DNA of 64,000 nucleotides from CAVSUR01 sp963846005 (lineage in GTDB: Bacteria > Actinomycetota > Actinomycetes > Streptosporangiales > Streptosporangiaceae), in NCBI GenBank assembly GCA_963846005.1, contig CAWJUH010000003.1:1612001-1676000 (forward strand), in the 5' to 3' direction. The position numbers were made by a program, and so were the translations under genes. Positions within the stretch are counted from its first letter, which is position 1, and the number at the start of each line of letters is the position of its first letter. This document shows, in pieces, positions 1 through 10,511 of this stretch. Below the pieces are notes generated by a model that was given only the letters and a program-made list of their open reading frames with translations, did no database searches and was not told the DNA's origin.

Positions 1-95
1 GCGCATGCGCACCTGGGTGAGCGCGACGACGTGCAGAGCGGGTCAAGTCCCGTGGCGTGGTGTTTCGCGGTTAGCGCGTGATCCTTTAGTTGTGG

Positions 96-1339
96 TCAGG
101 CGCTGAGCGCCTGCAGGTCGTGGTCGGGGGTCACCTCCTCAGCGTCGGGTGCGAGGGTGGTGCGGGAGCGGGCGAGGACGTCGAGGCCGAGGTAGCGGCG
201 TCCTTCGGTCCATTCGTCGTGCTGCTCGGCCAAGACGGCGCCGACGAGGCGGGTCAGGGAGTCGCGGCCGGGGAAGATCCCCACGACGTCGGTGCGGCGG
301 CGGATTTCCCTGTTGAGCCGTTCTTGGGGGTTGTTGGACCAGATCTGCCGCCAGATCTCCTTGGGAAAGCTGGTGAACGCCAGGATATCGGGCCGGGCGG
401 TGTCCAGGTGCGCGGCGACCGGGGGGAGCTTGGCGGTGATGGCGTCGATGAGCCGGTCGTACTGGGCGTGGACCGAGGCGGCGTCGGGCTGGTCGTAGAC
501 CGAGTGCAGCAGAGTCTTGACCCGGGGCCAGGATGCCTTCGGCGTGGCGGACATCAAGTTGGCGGCGTTGTGGGTGCGGCACCGCTGCCACGCGGCACCG
601 GGCAGCGTCGCGCCGATGGCCTCGACCAGGCCGCGGTGCGCGTCGGAGGTGATCAGCTGGACGCCGGTCAGGCCGCGGGCGGTCAGGTCCCGGAAGAACC
701 CGAGCCACCCGGCGCCGTCTTCGGCCGAGGTGATCTGCAGGCCCAAGATCTCCCGGTGCCCGTCGGCGTTGACCCCGGCCGCCAGCAGGGCGTTGACGTT
801 GACGACGCGGCCGGCCTCGCGGACCTTGAGCACCAGCGCGTTCGCCGCCACGAACGTGTAAGGCCCGGCGTCCAGCGGCCGGGTCCGGAAGCCTCCACCT
901 GGCCGTCGAGGTCGCGGGTCATCTCGCTGACCTGGGAGCGGGACAGCCGGGTGATGCCCAGCGATTCCACCAGCTTTTCCATCCGCCGCGTGCTGACCCC
1001 CAGCAGGTAGCAGGTTGCCATCACGCTGGTCAGGGCCGCCTCGGCGCGGCGGCGGCGTTCCAGCAGCCAGTCGGGGAAATACGACCCCGAGCGGAGCTTG
1101 GGGATCGCCACGTCCAGGATTCCGGCCCGGGTGTCGAAGTCCCGGTGCCGGTAGCCGTTGCGGACATTCACCCGGTCCGTGCCCGGCATCCCGTAAGGGG
1201 CGCCGCAGACCGCGTCGGCCTCGGCGGACATGAGCGCGTTGATGAACGTGGCCAGCATCTGGCGCAGCAGGTCCGGCGACGCGGACTCCAGCTGGTCGTG
1301 CAGGAACCGGGCAGGGTCGATACTGCTAGGGGCGGTCAT
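96..1339 (-). pseudogene. IS256-family transposase, frameshifted
   Basis: Mutator-type (IS256) DDE transposase reading leftward from ATG at 1339, about 414 residues if one base is restored. The N-terminal half (MTAPSSIDPARF, then YRHRDFDTRAG) is in one frame and the C-terminal half (SDAHRGLV, NPQERLN, ARSRTTL) in another. The switch lies near 889-891, where a run of A on the plus strand looks one base short. The second Asp (TSDAH) and the Glu (NPQER) of the DDE triad are present. At the first Asp position I read FVAANALVLKV, where relatives have an Asp before ALVLKV, so this catalytic residue appears replaced by Asn. Both lesions argue for a dead copy. Terminal inverted repeats were not resolved, and the left end of the IS may lie at 1-95. 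Confidence 0.85.
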
Positions 1340-1642
1340 GAGAACCGGCTTCTTCCGTGCCTGCTCGGGCGCAAGGACCATCCACGGGGCAAGGCCGGCG
1401 GGCACATCCCAGTCAAAGCGACGCCACGCTCCTCTCAAGCCACGGCGGCCTGCCCCTGGACGCCCGGCGGGCCGCACTACGGACAATGGCCACGAGGGCA
1501 CGATTTTGGCGCTCCACGACCGCATATGCGATCACCACCGGGCTGTACTTCGCTCTCGTGGCCCTCGGCGGCCTGTGGGTCCCCCGGCGCCTGCAGCGGG
1601 CAAGAACTAATCCCTCGGGCACCGGTTGTGCGTTGAAGGAGT
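1340..1642. other. Gap between IS256 copy and sigma factor
   Basis: No convincing gene. One plus-strand frame from ATG 1486 encodes a short peptide with a hydrophobic stretch (TAYAITTGLYFALVALGGLW), which could be a tiny membrane protein. It lacks a clear ribosome-binding site and runs past 1643 into the sigma-factor gene, so it is not called. The right end of the IS256 element should lie in the first part of this stretch. A Shine-Dalgarno-like GAAGGA sits at 1635-1640, just before the sigma-factor GTG. Confidence 0.4.
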
Positions 1643-2148
1643 GTGGGAACCCAACGACTGGACTTCGCGGAGTTTTACCTCAGGTCCAGGGATGACTGCC
1701 TTCGCGCCGTCCTGGTCAGCGTTGGTGACCAGGACACAGCGGAGGAACTCGTCGCCGAGGCCTTCGCCCGGGCGTGTGCGTCATGGCGCACCGTTAGCGG
1801 GCATCCGGCCTCGGTGGCGTGGGTGGTGCGCGCCGCGCTTAACGCGAAAATCTCTCGGTGGCGGCGCCGCCGCCGGGAGGTATCGGTCCCCGATCCCAGT
1901 GTGGTCACCGACCTGCCCGCGGGCCAGAGGCCCCTGGCAGCCTCATCGAACCGCGGGTCAAGGCGGCCCTGATGCGGCTGTCTGCCCGGCAACGACAGGT
2001 GGTCGCGCTGCGGCTGCTGCTTGACCTGGACACCAACCGCACCGCGGAGGTGCTCGGCATCACCCCGAACACGGTGATGGCTCACATGGCCCAGGCCCTC
2101 GCCGCGCTGCGCACCGACCTAATGCCCGAACGACGGCAGGAGCTCATC
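1643..2148 (+). pseudogene. ECF-type RNA polymerase sigma factor, frameshifted
   Basis: SigE/SigM-like ECF sigma factor. Region 2 is seen in FAEFYLRSRDDCLRAVLV and TAEELVAEAFARACASWR, starting at GTG 1643. Region 4 (LSARQRQVVALRLLLDL, then NRTAEVLGITPNTVMAHMAQ) is in a different frame, and the switch falls between about 1930 and 1950. Region 4 then runs with no stop into the next gene at ATG 2149. In this family the sigma gene normally ends at or overlapping the start of a small membrane-protein gene, so a second indel near 2115-2145 is likely. As written it cannot give one sigma protein unless the frame is restored. Confidence 0.75.
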
Positions 2149-2754
2149 ATGAATGACGACGAACTGATCACCGCGGTGAAAGAATCCGTCACCGGGGTGC
2201 ACATGGACATCCCGGCAGGGCAGATCGTAAGCCGCAGCCGCGCCATACCCGCCCGGCGCCGGATCCCGGCTCTGGCCGGAGCACTGGCGGTGGCGGCGGG
2301 AACTGCCGTGGCCGTGCCCATGCTACTGCCATCTGGCCATCGGCCCAGCCATCCCGCCCGCGCCCAGCTGGCCGCGTGGACGGTGGTTAAGCAGGCCGAC
2401 GGGGGTTTCCGTGTCACCATCCACCAGCTGCGTGACCCGGCCAAGCTGCAAAGAAAGCTCCGGGCGGATGGCATCCCGGTCAGCGTCACCTTCATCGGCC
2501 AGTCGAACCCGGCGTGCCAGCCCTACAGTTTTAGCGGCAGTTCGAGCCAGCATCGTCATCTCTTGGACAGCATGGGGACGACGCTCCCCGGCCACGGTAA
2601 TCCCCGGGTCCTGGTCATCCACTCCTCGGCCTTCCCGGCCGGTGCTGGCCTTGCTATCGCCGCCGGCCACCCCGGCCAGTCACCACGCGGACAAGGCGTC
2701 GATCTAACGATCGACCCCCCAGTGAAGGCCAGCCCGCAGTGCACCGGCAGCTGA
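2149..2754 (+). CDS. Sigma-factor-associated membrane/secreted protein
   Basis: 201-residue protein beginning MNDDELITAVKESV, with a strong AGGAG at 2138-2142 six bases before ATG 2149. A basic stretch (SRSRAIPARRRIP, residues about 25-40) precedes one hydrophobic segment (ALAGALAVAAGTAVAVPMLL), and the rest lies outside. It ends in SPQCTGS. This architecture accompanies ECF sigma genes in actinomycetes, so a regulatory role near the membrane is plausible, but I see no defined anti-sigma zinc motif. The upstream sigma frame reads into it in phase, so an artificial fusion ORF from 1858 exists. The separate start at 2149 is preferred because of its ribosome-binding site. Confidence 0.6.
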   Translation: MNDDELITAVKESVTGVHMDIPAGQIVSRSRAIPARRRIPALAGALAVAAGTAVAVPMLLPSGHRPSHPARAQLAAWTVVKQADGGFRVTIHQLRDPAKLQRKLRADGIPVSVTFIGQSNPACQPYSFSGSSSQHRHLLDSMGTTLPGHGNPRVLVIHSSAFPAGAGLAIAAGHPGQSPRGQGVDLTIDPPVKASPQCTGS

Positions 2755-2812
2755 CCTGCCTGCAGGTAACCGGACAAGTCTGATCAAATGGCGTTGAAGG
2801 AGAAGCACTGCG

Positions 2813-3955
2813 GTGAGCATTCACGACGACGCCGGAGTGGACCGGCGGAGGTTCCTGGCTGCCGCTGGCGCCGGGCTAGGCGGGGTCTCAATCGCTACGC
2901 TCACAACTGCCTGCGGCGGAAGCAGTAGTCCGGCTGAACAGGCCAGCACGCTGACTGAGACAGTCCTGAGAGCGTTCAAAAGCCACCGGCTGGTCGGGCT
3001 CGGCGAGGCCCACGACTTGCAGAACCACCACGACGCTCTGGAGATGCTGCTTAACGATCCGCGACTTTCCGAGGTGATCGATGACGTGGTAGTCGAGTTC
3101 GGCAACGCGCTCTACCAGCCCGTGGTCGATCGGTTCATCGCCGGTGAATCGATCGCCGACGCCGACTTGCGCCCGGCCTGGGAGAACACCACGCAGTCAC
3201 CATTGGAAACCTGGGACGCGCCGGTGTATGAGCAGCTCTACCGCACGGTGCGGGCCGTGAACTGGACCCGGCCCGCTCACCGGCAGATACGCGTGCTGCT
3301 CGGCGACCCGCCGGTAGACTGGGCGAAGGTCACGCGCGCCGGCCAGCTGGCTGGCTTCTTGGCTCAGCGCGATAACCACGCGGCGGCACTGGTGAGGAGG
3401 GAGGTGCTCGCCAAGGGACACCGGGCGCTGCTCTGCTATGGCGCAGCGCATCTGCTGCATATCCCCGCCAAGCTGCGCCGGCTGGGGTACAACCTCACCG
3501 GGATCATCGAGCAGCGGTCCGGAGAACGAGTCTACGTGATCGCTGATCTCGTGCCGTTCGCCGGTGACCCCGGCGGGCTCGGCACCAAGCTCGCCCGCTA
3601 TCCGCGCGACACCGTTATCCCGACCGCGGGTTCCTGGCTCGGTTCTGTCGATGCCGGGCTGACAATCGCGGTTGTCGAAGTTGCCGGATCGGCCCAGCAC
3701 CCCGGCAAGCCGTTCAACCCTTACTGCGGAGTGCCCCTGCGGTCGCTCCAGGACGCCGGAATCCATCTGGGTCCAGCTCATGAACTCACGGCATCACGGC
3801 CGAACCCGGCCATCTACCTCGACCCGCCGTACTGGCGAGAACTACAGCGCCGGAACGCCTTGCAGGGCAACCCGGTAAATCTGCATGACTACCGGAAGGA
3901 CCTGCCGGCACAATACCCGCTGTTCAAGCCGCCGCGATCAGCAGAATGTCGTTGA
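2813..3955 (+). CDS. Tat-signal lipoprotein with ChaN/EreA-like fold, 3' end altered
   Basis: 380-residue exported lipoprotein. The N-terminus has a twin-arginine motif (DRRRFLAAAGAG) and a lipobox ending in TTAC at about residues 31-34. The body begins RLVGLGEAHDLQNHH and contains VVEFGNALYQPVVDRF and LLCYGAAHLLHIPAKLRRLGY. The GEAH and GAAHLLH elements resemble the ChaN/erythromycin-esterase/Tiki group of metal-dependent hydrolase-like folds. That is a fold-level resemblance and the substrate is unknown. GTG 2813 follows AAGGAGAAG at 2797-2805. The stop codon at 3953-3955 lies inside the IS256 remnant that starts at 3946, so the original C-terminus is probably lost. Confidence 0.6.
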   Translation: MSIHDDAGVDRRRFLAAAGAGLGGVSIATLTTACGGSSSPAEQASTLTETVLRAFKSHRLVGLGEAHDLQNHHDALEMLLNDPRLSEVIDDVVVEFGNALYQPVVDRFIAGESIADADLRPAWENTTQSPLETWDAPVYEQLYRTVRAVNWTRPAHRQIRVLLGDPPVDWAKVTRAGQLAGFLAQRDNHAAALVRREVLAKGHRALLCYGAAHLLHIPAKLRRLGYNLTGIIEQRSGERVYVIADLVPFAGDPGGLGTKLARYPRDTVIPTAGSWLGSVDAGLTIAVVEVAGSAQHPGKPFNPYCGVPLRSLQDAGIHLGPAHELTASRPNPAIYLDPPYWRELQRRNALQGNPVNLHDYRKDLPAQYPLFKPPRSAECR

Positions 3956-4264
3956 CCCGCGCCGCCGTTACCTCCACTGCGCCCGCGCTGGTCAGCACTC
4001 CCGCAGCTCGTGGCGGCCATTGCGGACCACCAGCCGGCGGCCGTTCTCGTCCCGCTCCGGCGCGAACGTCGCTATATGCGCGTCTACCTCGGCCCGCAGC
4101 GCCTCGGCCAGCATCCGCCGCGCGCCCTCCCGCACGATCTCATCGATCAGCGACCCCGGCCGACCCGGTTCCTCTCCCGACGATCCCTCCTGCACTACCG
4201 CAAGTTCGGGCGTACCTTCCCGGCCAGCGTTCCAGCGGCACCGGCCTTGCTTGAGACTCCACAT
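3946..4264 (-). pseudogene. IS256-family transposase N-terminal remnant
   Basis: Reading leftward, SLIDEIVREGARRMLAEAL, HIATFAPERDENGRRLVV and VRNGRHELRE are the conserved start of a second, different IS256-type transposase. After RHELRE a one-base shift near 3996-3999 moves to another frame that continues VLTSAGAVEVTAARVND, and the homology ends abruptly near 3946. The catalytic domain is missing. The breakpoint coincides with the end of the lipoprotein ORF coming from the left, which indicates insertion followed by deletion. Confidence 0.75.
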
Positions 4265-4563
4265 GGCATCCGGGAAGGGTACGCGGGACTGTGGATCTGT
4301 GAGTGTCGTTCCCGGCGGTCCTGGGCGGATTGCCGCCAGGATCGGTGCTGGCGGGCTGGGTGACTCGCTGTGGATCTGGCCGCCGTGGGCGTGCCTTGCG
4401 TTAGACCTGTCCCTGGTTCGCCGGCTCCGGCCTGGCCCACCGCGTTGACCTGATTAGAAGCCTGTCCGCCGATGGCGTGACCCGTCACAGATGTGCCACC
4501 CGGTGACTCCACCCAGGCCGGTGCCGACTTCGGCCCCCGCCCTGGAAGGAGACACGAGGCCGC
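4265..4563. other. IS110 upstream non-coding end
   Basis: No gene seen. This 300-base stretch separates the IS256 remnant from the IS110 start codon. IS110 elements have no terminal inverted repeats, and their non-coding end upstream of the transposase can encode a guide (bridge) RNA. If the left end is intact such an RNA would lie here, but this is inference from family knowledge. A purine-rich GGAAGGAGA at 4544-4552 sits 11 bases before the transposase ATG. Confidence 0.3.
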
Positions 4564-5170
4564 ATGACCATGCTGACAGAGGCAGTCGACGCAATCGTCG
4601 GGATCGACACTCACCGCGACAGCCATGAAGTGGAGATCGCCGACGTAACCGGCAAGCCAATCGCGAAGCTGCGGATCGGCAACGACAGCAGCGGGTTCAC
4701 CCAGTTGCTGGCCGCCATCGCTGAGCTGGCACCTGGGCCGCGAGTGGCAGTGCTGGTCGAGGGCAGCCGCAGTTACGGGATCGGCCTGGCGCGGACGCTG
4801 ACCGCTGCCGGGCTGCTGGTCATCGAATGCGGGCAGCCCGCACGCCGCCAGCGCCGCGGGAAAGGCAAGTCCGACCCCATCGACGCCCATCTGGCGGTGC
4901 TGGCCGGGCTGCGCATGGACACGACTCGGATTCCGGCGCTGCGCGCCGACGGCGACCGGGAAGCATTGCGCATCCTGCTCGGCGCCCGCCTGGAGATCAC
5001 CATAGCCAGCACCGGGCAGGCCAGCCGGCTGCGCGCGCTGCTGCTCACCGGCGATGACGCAGACCGGCAGGCCGCCCGCGCCGCCCTGACCCATACCGCA
5101 CTCCAGGACCTGGCACAGCGAGCGGTTCCCGGCGGCGGCCGCGACCACACCGTCCGGCAAGCCGTCCGGA
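4564..5170 (+). pseudogene. IS110-family transposase, 3' truncated
   Basis: Starts at ATG 4564 (MTMLTEAVDAIVGIDTHRDS) and keeps the RuvC-like DEDD half: GIDTHRD, then VLVEGSRSYG, then KSDPIDAHLAVLAGLR. Homology stops after DHTVRQAVR at about 5165, and the C-terminal Transposase_20 domain with its serine is absent. The reading frame continues out of phase into the 3' part of a DUF5710/HNH-like gene, giving a meaningless fusion ORF to 5307. The copy is therefore inactive. It is an insertion relic bounded on its right by a deletion. Confidence 0.8.
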
Positions 5171-5618
5171 GGCTCACGAGCGGTGGAACTACGACGAGCG
5201 GGCCGGGACGCAGATCCTGCGGCGGCTGGTGTGCTTGTGCAGTGACTGCCACGAAACCACGCACCTCGGCCCGGCCAACCTGCAAGGCCGTACCGAGCAA
5301 GCGCTAGGACACCTCCAGACGGTCACCGGCACGTCCCGGGCGCAGGCCGACCAGCACGCTACAGCCGCGTTCGCCGTGTGGCAGGCTCGCTCCGCGCGCC
5401 CTTGGGACCTGGACCTGTCGATCCTCACCCGCGCCTGGGTGGCCATCGTCCGCCTGGCCGGAACCGCAGCCGACCGTGCCGGGCGCGGCGCTGCCGGGCC
5501 CGCTGGCATCGCGGGCGTGCGCACGCGGTCGGCAGCTCCGGTTTGGGCACCGGCACCGCAGCGGCGAGCGGATCTGGGTAGCCGGTGGCAGCAGTGGCTG
5601 GAGACTGGCGAGCGCTGA
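5171..5618 (+). pseudogene. 3' fragment of a DUF5710/HNH-like gene
   Basis: From 5166-5173 the sequence encodes EAHERWNYDERAG, then LVCLCSDCHETTHLG, LQTVTGTSRAQADQH, DLDLSILTRAW and finally SRWQQWLETGER before the stop at 5616-5618. It parallels the C-terminal two-thirds of the gene at 11389-12209 (EAHERWEYD, LICLCTDCHLATHYG, LDLSILTVAG, DRWQRWLETGER). The 5' part has been replaced by the truncated IS110. Without the N-terminal domain and a start codon it is a relic. The two copies bracket the relaxase operon as diverged direct repeats. Confidence 0.75.
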
Positions 5619-5757
5619 CCGCAGCGCAGCCTGCTCCTGATAGCTGCCAGGGACCTGCACAACGTCATCGCTAATTCGCGGTTCCCCTTAACGGTATTCC
5701 GGCATTACGTCAAATCGACAGTTTCGCAATTGCCCCGTCACCTGTTTATGCTCAGCC

Positions 5758-5778
5758 CTGAGCGGCAAAGCCGTTCAG
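5758..5778. promoter_or_regulatory. Hairpin in AT-richer leader; candidate oriT or terminator
   Basis: CTGAGCGGC (5758-5766), AAA loop, GCCGTTCAG (5770-5778) forms a nine-pair stem with a single G-T pair. It is followed by ACTTTTGC. It lies in an unusually AT-rich stretch (about 5690-5795) immediately before the relaxase gene. Conjugative origins of transfer usually sit beside the relaxase gene and contain inverted repeats, so oriT is one reading. The T-run also fits a terminator for the preceding relic. No nic site can be assigned from sequence alone. Confidence 0.4.
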
Positions 5779-5850
5779 ACTTTTGCATTACGAATGATCA
5801 TGGCCAGTCAAGATCGTAAAGGCGGGAGGTGGCGCCAGGTGGCCGGGATA

Positions 5851-8800
5851 GTGACCGTGGCTGTCGGCCGGGATGCCACCTACCCGTTCAAGCAGATCGG
5901 GCACCGCGAGCCGGGCGCGGCGTACTACTCGGCTCCCGCCGAGCGGGGCGGCGAGCCGGAGGGGATCTGGACGGGCGCCGGGTGCCCAGACCTGGGCCTG
6001 CCGGCCGGAGGCACTATCGATGAGCGGCTGTTCGTGCCGCTGTACGACCAGCACACCGATATCCGTACTGGAGAGCGGCTGGGCAGGCGGATGCAGTCGT
6101 TCCGCGAGTCGGTCAGCGCCAGGTTCAGCCGGCTGGTGCGGGCGGAAATCGGCGCCGTGCCCGGGGAGGGGCCGGTTACGGCGGCCGAGATGGCGCGGCT
6201 GCCTGGCGGCGCCGATGGGCAGCGGGCCGCCGACCTGGCTAAACGTGCCCGGCGGGAGGCCCGGCGGGCGGCCGGGTATTTCGATGTGACGTTCAGCGTG
6301 TCGAAGAGCATCACGCTGCTGCATGCGAGCGCAATGGCGGCCAGCGCAGCGGCGGCTCTGGCCGGGGACCTGGAGGCCGCGGCGTACTGGCAGGCGGCGG
6401 CCAATGATGTCTGGGCCGCGGTCCTGGAGGGCAACACGGCCGGGCTGGAGCACCTGCAGGAGCACGCGGGGATTACGCGCAGCGGTTATAACGGCGTGCG
6501 CATGGAGGACGCGCACCAGTGGGTTATCGGCAGTTTCGCACAGCACACTTCCCGCGCGGGCGACCCGCAGCTGCACGTCCATAATCTTGTGCTCAATAAA
6601 GTGCGCCGGGAGCGGGACGGCGCATGGCGCACAATTCACGGCCAGATGATCTTCCGGGAGGCGCAGGCGGCGAGCGCGGTGGCCACGGCGGTGGCCGAGG
6701 CGGCGCTGTCGCGCCTGTTCGGCGTGGAGTGGGCCGAGCGCGCGGACGGGCGCGGGCGCGAGATCGCCGGCGTCCCGCAGGCCCTGATGGACCTGTTCAG
6801 CACACGCACCCGGCAGGAGATCGACGGCGCCCTGCTGACACTGGCGGCCGAGTATGAGCGCAAATACGGGCGGTCGCCGGATGACTTCGCGCTTGAACAC
6901 CTCAAGCAACTGGCGGGGCAGGTCACCCGGCGGGGCAAGGAGGAGGGCCCGCTGGACCTGGCCGCCGCGGTGACGGGCTGGGCGCGCCGCGCTGCGGAGA
7001 CGGACGGCGCGGCGCTCGCGCCGCTGATGGCGCAGGTGTCGGCGCGCAAGGGCCCAGGGCGCGAACGCGCGCAGGCACGCGCCGCGGCCCCTGATGGCGC
7101 ATCCGCGCAGCCCGGCGCAGGCGCGCCGCAGGTGCTCGCGGAGGACACGGCGCAGCAGGTGATGCGCGGCGCAGTCGCCCGGCTGGACTGCCAGCAGGCG
7201 ACCTGGAACCGGGCGCAGCTGATCCGGGCGCTCGGCAGTGCGCTGCCCCGCGGCGTCGGCGCGATGACCCGCGCAGGCGCGGCATGGATGCTGCCGCGGC
7301 TGGCCGAGCGGGTACTAGCCGGGGACAGCGGGGCGGTCGCGCCGGTCGGCCCGCCGGACATGCTGCCACCGCCGGCCCGGTGGCAGCGCAGCAGCGGCGC
7401 CAGCATGTTCACTGCGCCGGGCGGCGAGGTGTACGCCAGCGCGGCCACGATCGCGAGCGAGCACCGGGTAGTACGCCTGGCACAGCAGGCGGGGCTGCAC
7501 ATCCCGCGCGTATCTCGCGAGGAAGCCGAACTGGCGCTCGGTGCGGCCGCGGACGTGCTGGACGCGCAGCTGGCCCGGCATGTCCCGGCGGACGTGAAAA
7601 CCGTGTCCGAGTGCGGGCTGCGGATGGACCAGGCCGCCGCCGCGTGGCACCTGCTGACCAGCGACCGGCGCGCCGCAGTGCTGGCCGGCCCGGCAGGCAC
7701 CGGCAAGACGCGCACGCTCGCGGAGATCGCCCGGGTGTGGCGGTCAGCGTTCCCGCGCGGTCAGGTGGTCGGCCTGGCCGTCGCTAACGCGGCGGTGCGG
7801 GTGCTGTCCGCAGAGGCGGACCTGCTGCCGGGAGACGCGGCGAACGTGGCGCTGTTCCTGACCGCGCTGCACCGCCAGGAGCTGCCGCCGGACTCGCTGA
7901 TCATTATTGACGAGGCGAGCATGCTCGGCACCCGGGAGATGGCCCGGCTGCTGGCCATCGCCGCGGCCCGGAGCGCGAAGGTCATCCTGGCTGGTGATCA
8001 TGAGCAGCTGCCCGCGCCGGGGGCGGGCGGCGTGCTGGCGCTGCTGGCCGGGCGGCTGGGCTGGGTGCAACTCGGCGAGCCGACCCGGTTCCGTGAGGAG
8101 TGGGAGCGGGACGCGAGCCTGCGGTTGCGCGCCGGGGATGCCTCCGCCGCGGAGGACTACCACCGGCAGGGTCGGCTGTTGCACGGCACCCGCGAGGAGA
8201 TGACCGAGAAGGCGTACCGGCGGGCGCTGGCCGACTACATGCAGGGCCGTCAGACGGTGCTGATCGCGCATGCCAACGCGGACGCGGCCGAGCTGGCCCG
8301 GCGGTTCCGCGGTGACCTGATTTTCTTCGGCCGGGTAGACGGCGCCGGGCCGGCCACCGTGCTGGCCGGGGGAGCCCGCGCGTCGGCGGGGGACCGGATC
8401 ATGGCGCCGGCAGAACGACAACGAGCTGACCGCTGGGGTGCCCGGCCGGTCCCTGATCAACCGTGACGTGCTGCAGGTGGTCTCCGCTGCAGGGGAGCGG
8501 GTGACGGTGCGGCTGCTGACCGGCCGCGACGGTGCGGGCGCCGAGACCTGGGGCCAGCTGTTCAGCCTGCGCCGTGAGTGGCTGGCCGAGCACGCCGTGC
8601 TCGCCTACGCGACCACGGCGCACGGGGCGCAGGGCATCACCACCGACACCGGGCACGCGCTGATCACCGGCCACGACGACCGCCAGTCCGCCTACAGCGC
8701 AATGACCCGCGGCCGCGATGCCAACTATGCCTACATCGCCGGCGACGTGGCCGGGCCGCTGGAAGCCGACGAGCCTTCGGCGGCGGCGCCCGAGGTGGCC

Positions 8801-10511
8801 CGGGCCCGGCAGCTGGAGGCTGAGCGGGCCGGGCGGATGCCGGGGCTGCTGGCGGATGTGCCGATGGAGGGCGACGCGGTGAGCGTGCTGTCGCAGGTGG
8901 TATCCCGGGACGGCCGGGATGTCGCAGCGATCGACGCGCAGGCCCGCGCGTGGGCCGACGCTGACAGCCTGGCCGTCCTGGCGCCCCGGTTCGCCGATGT
9001 GACCGGCGAGATGCGCCGCGAGGCCTACACCGCGGCTGTGCGCGACGTGCTACCCGCCAGCGTTGCCGATGCTGCGCTCGCCGACCCGGCCGTGACGTGG
9101 CTGTGGCGGTCACTGCGCGCGGCCGAGCTGGCCGGCCATGACGCCCGGGACCTGCTGGCCGAGGTGACCGCGGAGCGGCCGATGACCGGCGCACGGGATC
9201 CGGCCCGCGTGCTGGACTTCCGGGTCCGCCAGGCCGCAGGCGGCGAGCCTGCGCGACTTGGGCAGCGGTGGGCTGACCGGGTGCCGCCCTCGGCAGACCC
9301 GGACGCCTCCGCCTACGCCCGGCAGCTGGCCGAGGCGATGGACGCCCGGGTGGACCGCCTCGGCCAGCACGCAGCAGCCGATCCGCCCGGCCTGGGCAGT
9401 CCGGGCACTCGGCGCCGTCCCGGCTGACCCCATGCAGCGGGCCGAGTGGGTACAGCGTGCGGGAGCGGTGGCCGCCTACCGGGAGGCTTACGGGTGGGAT
9501 CACCCGGCGCGGCCAGTGGCCGAGCAGGAACCGGAGGCGACCGACCCCGAGCACCGGGCCGCCTGGCAGGAAGCGCTGGCCGCGCTGGCGATCTGGGACG
9601 GCATCGACGTCCGTGACATGGACCGCGCCGGCCTGGAGGCGCGCATGGCCATGGCAGAGCGCACCGCCGGACTGATGGGCCCGGACGTCACCGACGACCT
9701 GCGCATTGCCCGCGAGGCGGAGGCGGAGGCACGCGAGCAGTCCTGGCGGGCCGGCGAGTTGGCCGCGGCCGCGGACACGCCGCAGCAGGCACGCCAGCAC
9801 CTCGCGAACAAGGCAATCTGGGAGGCCCAGCTAGCGAACGCAGGGGACGCGCGGACAGTACGGGAGCGGCTAGCGGAGCGGCAGGAGCAGCTGGCCGTGC
9901 GGACCGAGCACCAGGGCCGGGTGGCCGCCGCGGCCCAGCTTGAGTTCGACCGGCAGTACCCCGGCGAGCACGTCCGCGCGACCGGCCAGCCCGCCGATCC
10001 CGACCGGATCGCCGAAGCTGAGCGCCGCGAGGCCGCAGCAAGACGGCAGGCCGAACCGGACGCCGAGCGCGGCGCACCGCCGGCCGAGCGCCAGCCGGGC
10101 TGGCTGCCGGACTGGTACCGGCTGGACCCCGAACCGGCGGCCGCGGCCTCACCGGAAGCCCGGGCGGAGCCGGCGGCTGTCCCGCCACCTGAGCAGGAAC
10201 CGGTGCAGACGGCCCGCGCTGCCGACCAGGCGGCCGCCGCCCGGCTCGGCCTCACCTCCGCCACGACTGACAGCCCCGAGCGCGATACTGCCGAGATAGA
10301 CGCCGCGGCCGACCGGCTGGACGCCGAACTGGACGCGCAGGACGCCATGCAAATACCCAATCCCGACCCTGACCTGGCGCCCTCGCAAGCGTGGGCCGCG
10401 GCTACCCAGCGCGACCGTGACGCCGTGCTGCAGCCCCCCGAGCGGCTGGTCGAGCCCAGCCCGCAGCTGCAGGCCCAGCACCGTGAGCCGGAGATGGAGG
10501 CAGCCGGATGA
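5851..10511 (+). pseudogene. MobF/TrwC-type relaxase-helicase, two frameshifts
   Basis: Conjugative relaxase with RecD-like helicase, about 1,552 residues when two single-base insertions are removed. GTG 5851 (MTVAVGRDATYPF) is preferred; ATG 5794 is an alternative. The relaxase domain has catalytic-type tyrosines near residue 25 (PGAAYYSAP) and the metal-binding three-His motif HTSRAGDPQLHVHNLVLNK at about 231-250. The helicase has Walker A GPAGTGKT (about 613) and Walker B IIIDEASML. The first frameshift is one extra C near 8407 (MARQNDNELTAGVPG after correction); the second is one extra C near 9386 (PAWAVRALGAVPADP after correction). The C-terminal tail is charged and Gln-rich. The protein would nick oriT, bind the 5' end and unwind the transferred strand. 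Its stop overlaps the next start (ATGA). Confidence 0.85.

Noticed and set aside
7..1010. Long plus-strand frames opposite the IS256 transposase
   Set aside because: High-GC shadow frames; the minus strand carries the recognisable transposase motifs.
1486..1695. Short membrane-peptide ORF before the sigma factor
   Set aside because: One hydrophobic stretch but no ribosome-binding site, and it runs into the sigma gene in another frame.
3885..4448. Plus-strand ORFs over the second IS256 remnant
   Set aside because: Antisense to the transposase fragment, Arg/Ser/Pro-rich with no motif.
8664..9800. Large minus-strand ORF inside the relaxase region
   Set aside because: Low-complexity Arg/Pro/Ala shadow; the plus strand has the helicase motifs.
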